Below are positions 20,872 through 22,742 of a DNA stretch of 22,742 nt, in pieces. The DNA comes from an uncultured Ruminiclostridium sp. GTDB taxonomy: Bacteria > Bacillota > Clostridia > Oscillospirales > Ruminococcaceae. The DNA lies in assembly GCA_934490165.1 (NCBI GenBank), contig CAKSTB010000029.1, positions 1 to 22,742 of the forward strand. The letters run 5' to 3'. The first letter of the stretch is position 1. The number at the start of each line of letters is the position of its first letter. A model generated the notes under the pieces. It ran no database searches and was not told where the DNA came from. It was given only the letters and a program-made list of their open reading frames with translations. A program made the position numbers and the translations under genes.

Positions 20872-22742
20872 ATGAAATTCGTAAAATGGCTTACCGCAGC
20901 AGTGACTGTCCTCACACTCAGCATAATCTGCGCGGTATGTGTCGGTGCGGCAAACGAAATCACCGCATCTGACGGTTACTATGAGTACAAGCTTGAAGAT
21001 GACGGAACGGCAACTATTACAAAATATGTTGCCAATGATATCAAAGCCGATGTCCCCGCAAAAATCGGCGGCAGAAATGTCGGCAGGGTAGAAAATATTT
21101 TCAACGGCAACACCAAAATAATAACTGTTACTGTTGCAGACGGTATAACAGAACTCGCAGATAATATATTCAGCTCGTGCAGTTCTTTGACATCGGTAAA
21201 ACTTCCGTCAACGCTGAAAGTTGTACCGAACGGTGCATTCGCCCACTGCCCTAAGCTTACGTCAATTACGATTCCTACAGGAATAACAGGTATTGGCGAA
21301 AAGGCATTCTACTTCTGCGAAGCTCTGGACACGGTAAATATGCCGACGAAGCTTGACTATATCGGAAAACAGGCTTTCTACGCCTGCAAGTCGCTTAAAA
21401 ATATAAGCATACCGACAGGTGTTAAGACGGTTGATATGCAAGCCTTTGCAAATTGTATGAATCTTCAGAAGGTCACTCTCCCCTCTACCGTAACAACTAT
21501 CGGTCATGGCGCATTTGAAATGTGTCTTTCACTCAGCAGTATAAATCTGCCTGCAAACCTTACCGAAATATCATCATATGCTTTCTATTTCTGTGATGTC
21601 CTTAACAATATTACAATTCCTTCAAAGGTAAAATCTATCGGCGGTTACGCTTTTGCAGACTGCGCATCGCTCAGTAAGATAAACATTCCCGCTAGCATTA
21701 CATATATAGAAGATAACGCTTTCATCCGCTGCGGAAAGCTCGCGTCGATAACGGTCGCATCGGGTAACACCGCCTTCTGCAATGAAAACGGAGCTTTATA
21801 TACCAAGGATATGGAGAAGCTCATCATCTATCCCGCAAAAAGAGCCGGAACATCATTCAAAGTATCTGACAAGACATATTATATCAAGCCGTATGCCTTC
21901 TATAAAGCGGAAAGCCTGACAAGCGTAACACTACCCGCAAAGCTTTATTCAATAAACGAGTGTGCATTTTACGGCTGTACCGGTATAAAGACAGTCACTG
22001 TTCCGCGATCGGTTTCTTTAATAGGCACAAGAGCATTCGGATTTTATCACAAGATAAATGTGACCGCCGATCAGAGGGTTGACGGTTTTAAAATACGCGG
22101 ATATAAAAATTCCGCCGCTCAGATTTATGCTGAAAACAACGACATAAAATTTGAAGTTATAGTTGATACTCCTGCCACAGTAACAGGATTAAACGCCAAA
22201 ACAATTTCAAGTACATCGATCACTCTCGCCTGGAGTATAGCCGTTAATGCCGAGGGCTATGAAGTTCAGCAGTATAAGGACGGAAAGTGGACATCTGTCA
22301 CAAGCTTATCCGCAGGAAACGCTGTAAGCTATACAGTAAATGGCTTAAAGGCGGGCACGGCAGGATACAGATTCCGTATAAGGGCATACAAGACCTACGG
22401 CAGTACAAAGCAATACGGCTCATGGAGCAAGGAGCTTAAGGTAAACACAAATCCCTACGGTGTGGGCGGCTTCAAAATCAAGTCTAAATCGAGCACAAGC
22501 ATTACATTACAGTGGAACAAGGGCACTACCGCAAGCGGCTATCAGCTTCAGCAATACAAAAACGGTAAGTGGGTGACTATATCTGCTCCTGACAAGGCAA
22601 CGACCGTAAGCTACACGGTAAAGGGCTTAAAGGCGGGCACGGCAGGATACAGATTCCGTATAAGGGCATACAAGACCTACGGCAGTACAAAGCAATACGG
22701 CTCATGGAGCAAGGAGCTTAAGGTAAACACAAATCCCTACGG
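20872..22742 (+). CDS. BspA-type LRR surface protein with FN3 domains (partial)
   Basis: Secreted protein, open to the window edge (623 codons seen, no stop). The signal peptide MKFVKWLTAAVTVLTLSIICAV ends near residue 27 (VGA-A). Residues ~70-415 contain about ten BspA-type (LRR_5/TpLRR) repeats of ~23 residues, such as IPTGVKTVDMQAFANCMNLQ and LPSTVTTIGHGAFEMCLSLS, with a non-repeat insert near 310-335. Two fibronectin-III domains follow, about 434-526 and 528-621, each ending YGSWSKELKVNTNPYG. The last part of each FN3 is identical at DNA level. BspA-like proteins bind host or polysaccharide ligands in other species; the ligand here is unknown. AGAAGGAAATACAG precedes the ATG. More FN3 units or an anchor or dockerin module may follow outside the window. 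Confidence 0.88.
   Translation, partial: MKFVKWLTAAVTVLTLSIICAVCVGAANEITASDGYYEYKLEDDGTATITKYVANDIKADVPAKIGGRNVGRVENIFNGNTKIITVTVADGITELADNIFSSCSSLTSVKLPSTLKVVPNGAFAHCPKLTSITIPTGITGIGEKAFYFCEALDTVNMPTKLDYIGKQAFYACKSLKNISIPTGVKTVDMQAFANCMNLQKVTLPSTVTTIGHGAFEMCLSLSSINLPANLTEISSYAFYFCDVLNNITIPSKVKSIGGYAFADCASLSKINIPASITYIEDNAFIRCGKLASITVASGNTAFCNENGALYTKDMEKLIIYPAKRAGTSFKVSDKTYYIKPYAFYKAESLTSVTLPAKLYSINECAFYGCTGIKTVTVPRSVSLIGTRAFGFYHKINVTADQRVDGFKIRGYKNSAAQIYAENNDIKFEVIVDTPATVTGLNAKTISSTSITLAWSIAVNAEGYEVQQYKDGKWTSVTSLSAGNAVSYTVNGLKAGTAGYRFRIRAYKTYGSTKQYGSWSKELKVNTNPYGVGGFKIKSKSSTSITLQWNKGTTASGYQLQQYKNGKWVTISAPDKATTVSYTVKGLKAGTAGYRFRIRAYKTYGSTKQYGSWSKELKVNTNPY
22342..22460 (+). repeat. 119-bp perfect direct repeat, copy 1 (FN3 end)
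   Basis: Identical to 22624-22742 over all 119 bases, offset 282 bp (94 codons, in frame). It covers the C-terminal half of the first FN3 domain. Confidence 0.95.
22624..22742 (+). repeat. 119-bp perfect direct repeat, copy 2 (FN3 end)
   Basis: Second copy; identity continues to the window edge, so the true repeat may be longer. The N-terminal half of the FN3 domain is clearly diverged between the copies. Confidence 0.95.

Overview
The window looks like a chromosomal segment of an anaerobic gut-type Firmicute in class Clostridia, probably Oscillospiraceae (Ruminococcus or [Eubacterium] siraeum-like). This is an inference from moderate GC, strong GGAGG-type ribosome binding sites, near-consensus TTGACA-N17-TATAAT promoters, a T-box riboswitch, a pyrophosphate-dependent phosphofructokinase, lipoproteins with Ser/Thr-rich linkers, and a BspA-type leucine-rich-repeat plus fibronectin-III surface protein.

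Layout. Bases 1-349 form a palindrome-rich intergenic region. A MATE drug/Na+ antiporter follows (379-1755, minus). A tryptophan-type T-box leader (2084-2396) precedes a TrpB2-like tryptophan synthase beta chain (2720-4093, plus). Bases 4186-9152 look like an accessory block. It holds two DUF4143-type AAA ATPases (4186-5460 and 7751-9004, both minus), a membrane-anchored Cys-rich repeat protein (5731-7221, minus) and a divergently transcribed XRE-type regulator (7359-7691, plus). Each ATPase promoter carries its own repeat family. A decayed copy of the trpB2 3' end lies beyond the first ATPase.

Bases 9156-14647 hold one minus-strand operon read from high to low coordinates: two paralogous lipoproteins, two ABC-2 type permease subunits and an ABC ATPase. 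The genes are nearly contiguous. A 16-codon permease remnant between the two lipoproteins shows that the pair arose by tandem duplication. The promoter sits inside a 28-bp dyad.

Bases 14746-15236 lack a convincing protein gene. The plus strand there can form a long-range helix closing a three-hairpin domain, followed by a terminator-like stem and T tract. This is a candidate structured RNA. Downstream are rmuC (15424-16725, minus), a small membrane protein and an SGNH-hydrolase lipoprotein (16857-18649, minus, one operon), an orphan mazF-type toxin (18883-19236, plus) and a PPi-dependent phosphofructokinase (19444-20646, plus).

The last part has a promoter, an 18-codon leader ORF whose stop codon lies in an intrinsic terminator, and the start of a secreted BspA/FN3 protein (20872 to the window edge, partial). 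No tRNA, rRNA, CRISPR array or intact transposase was seen.
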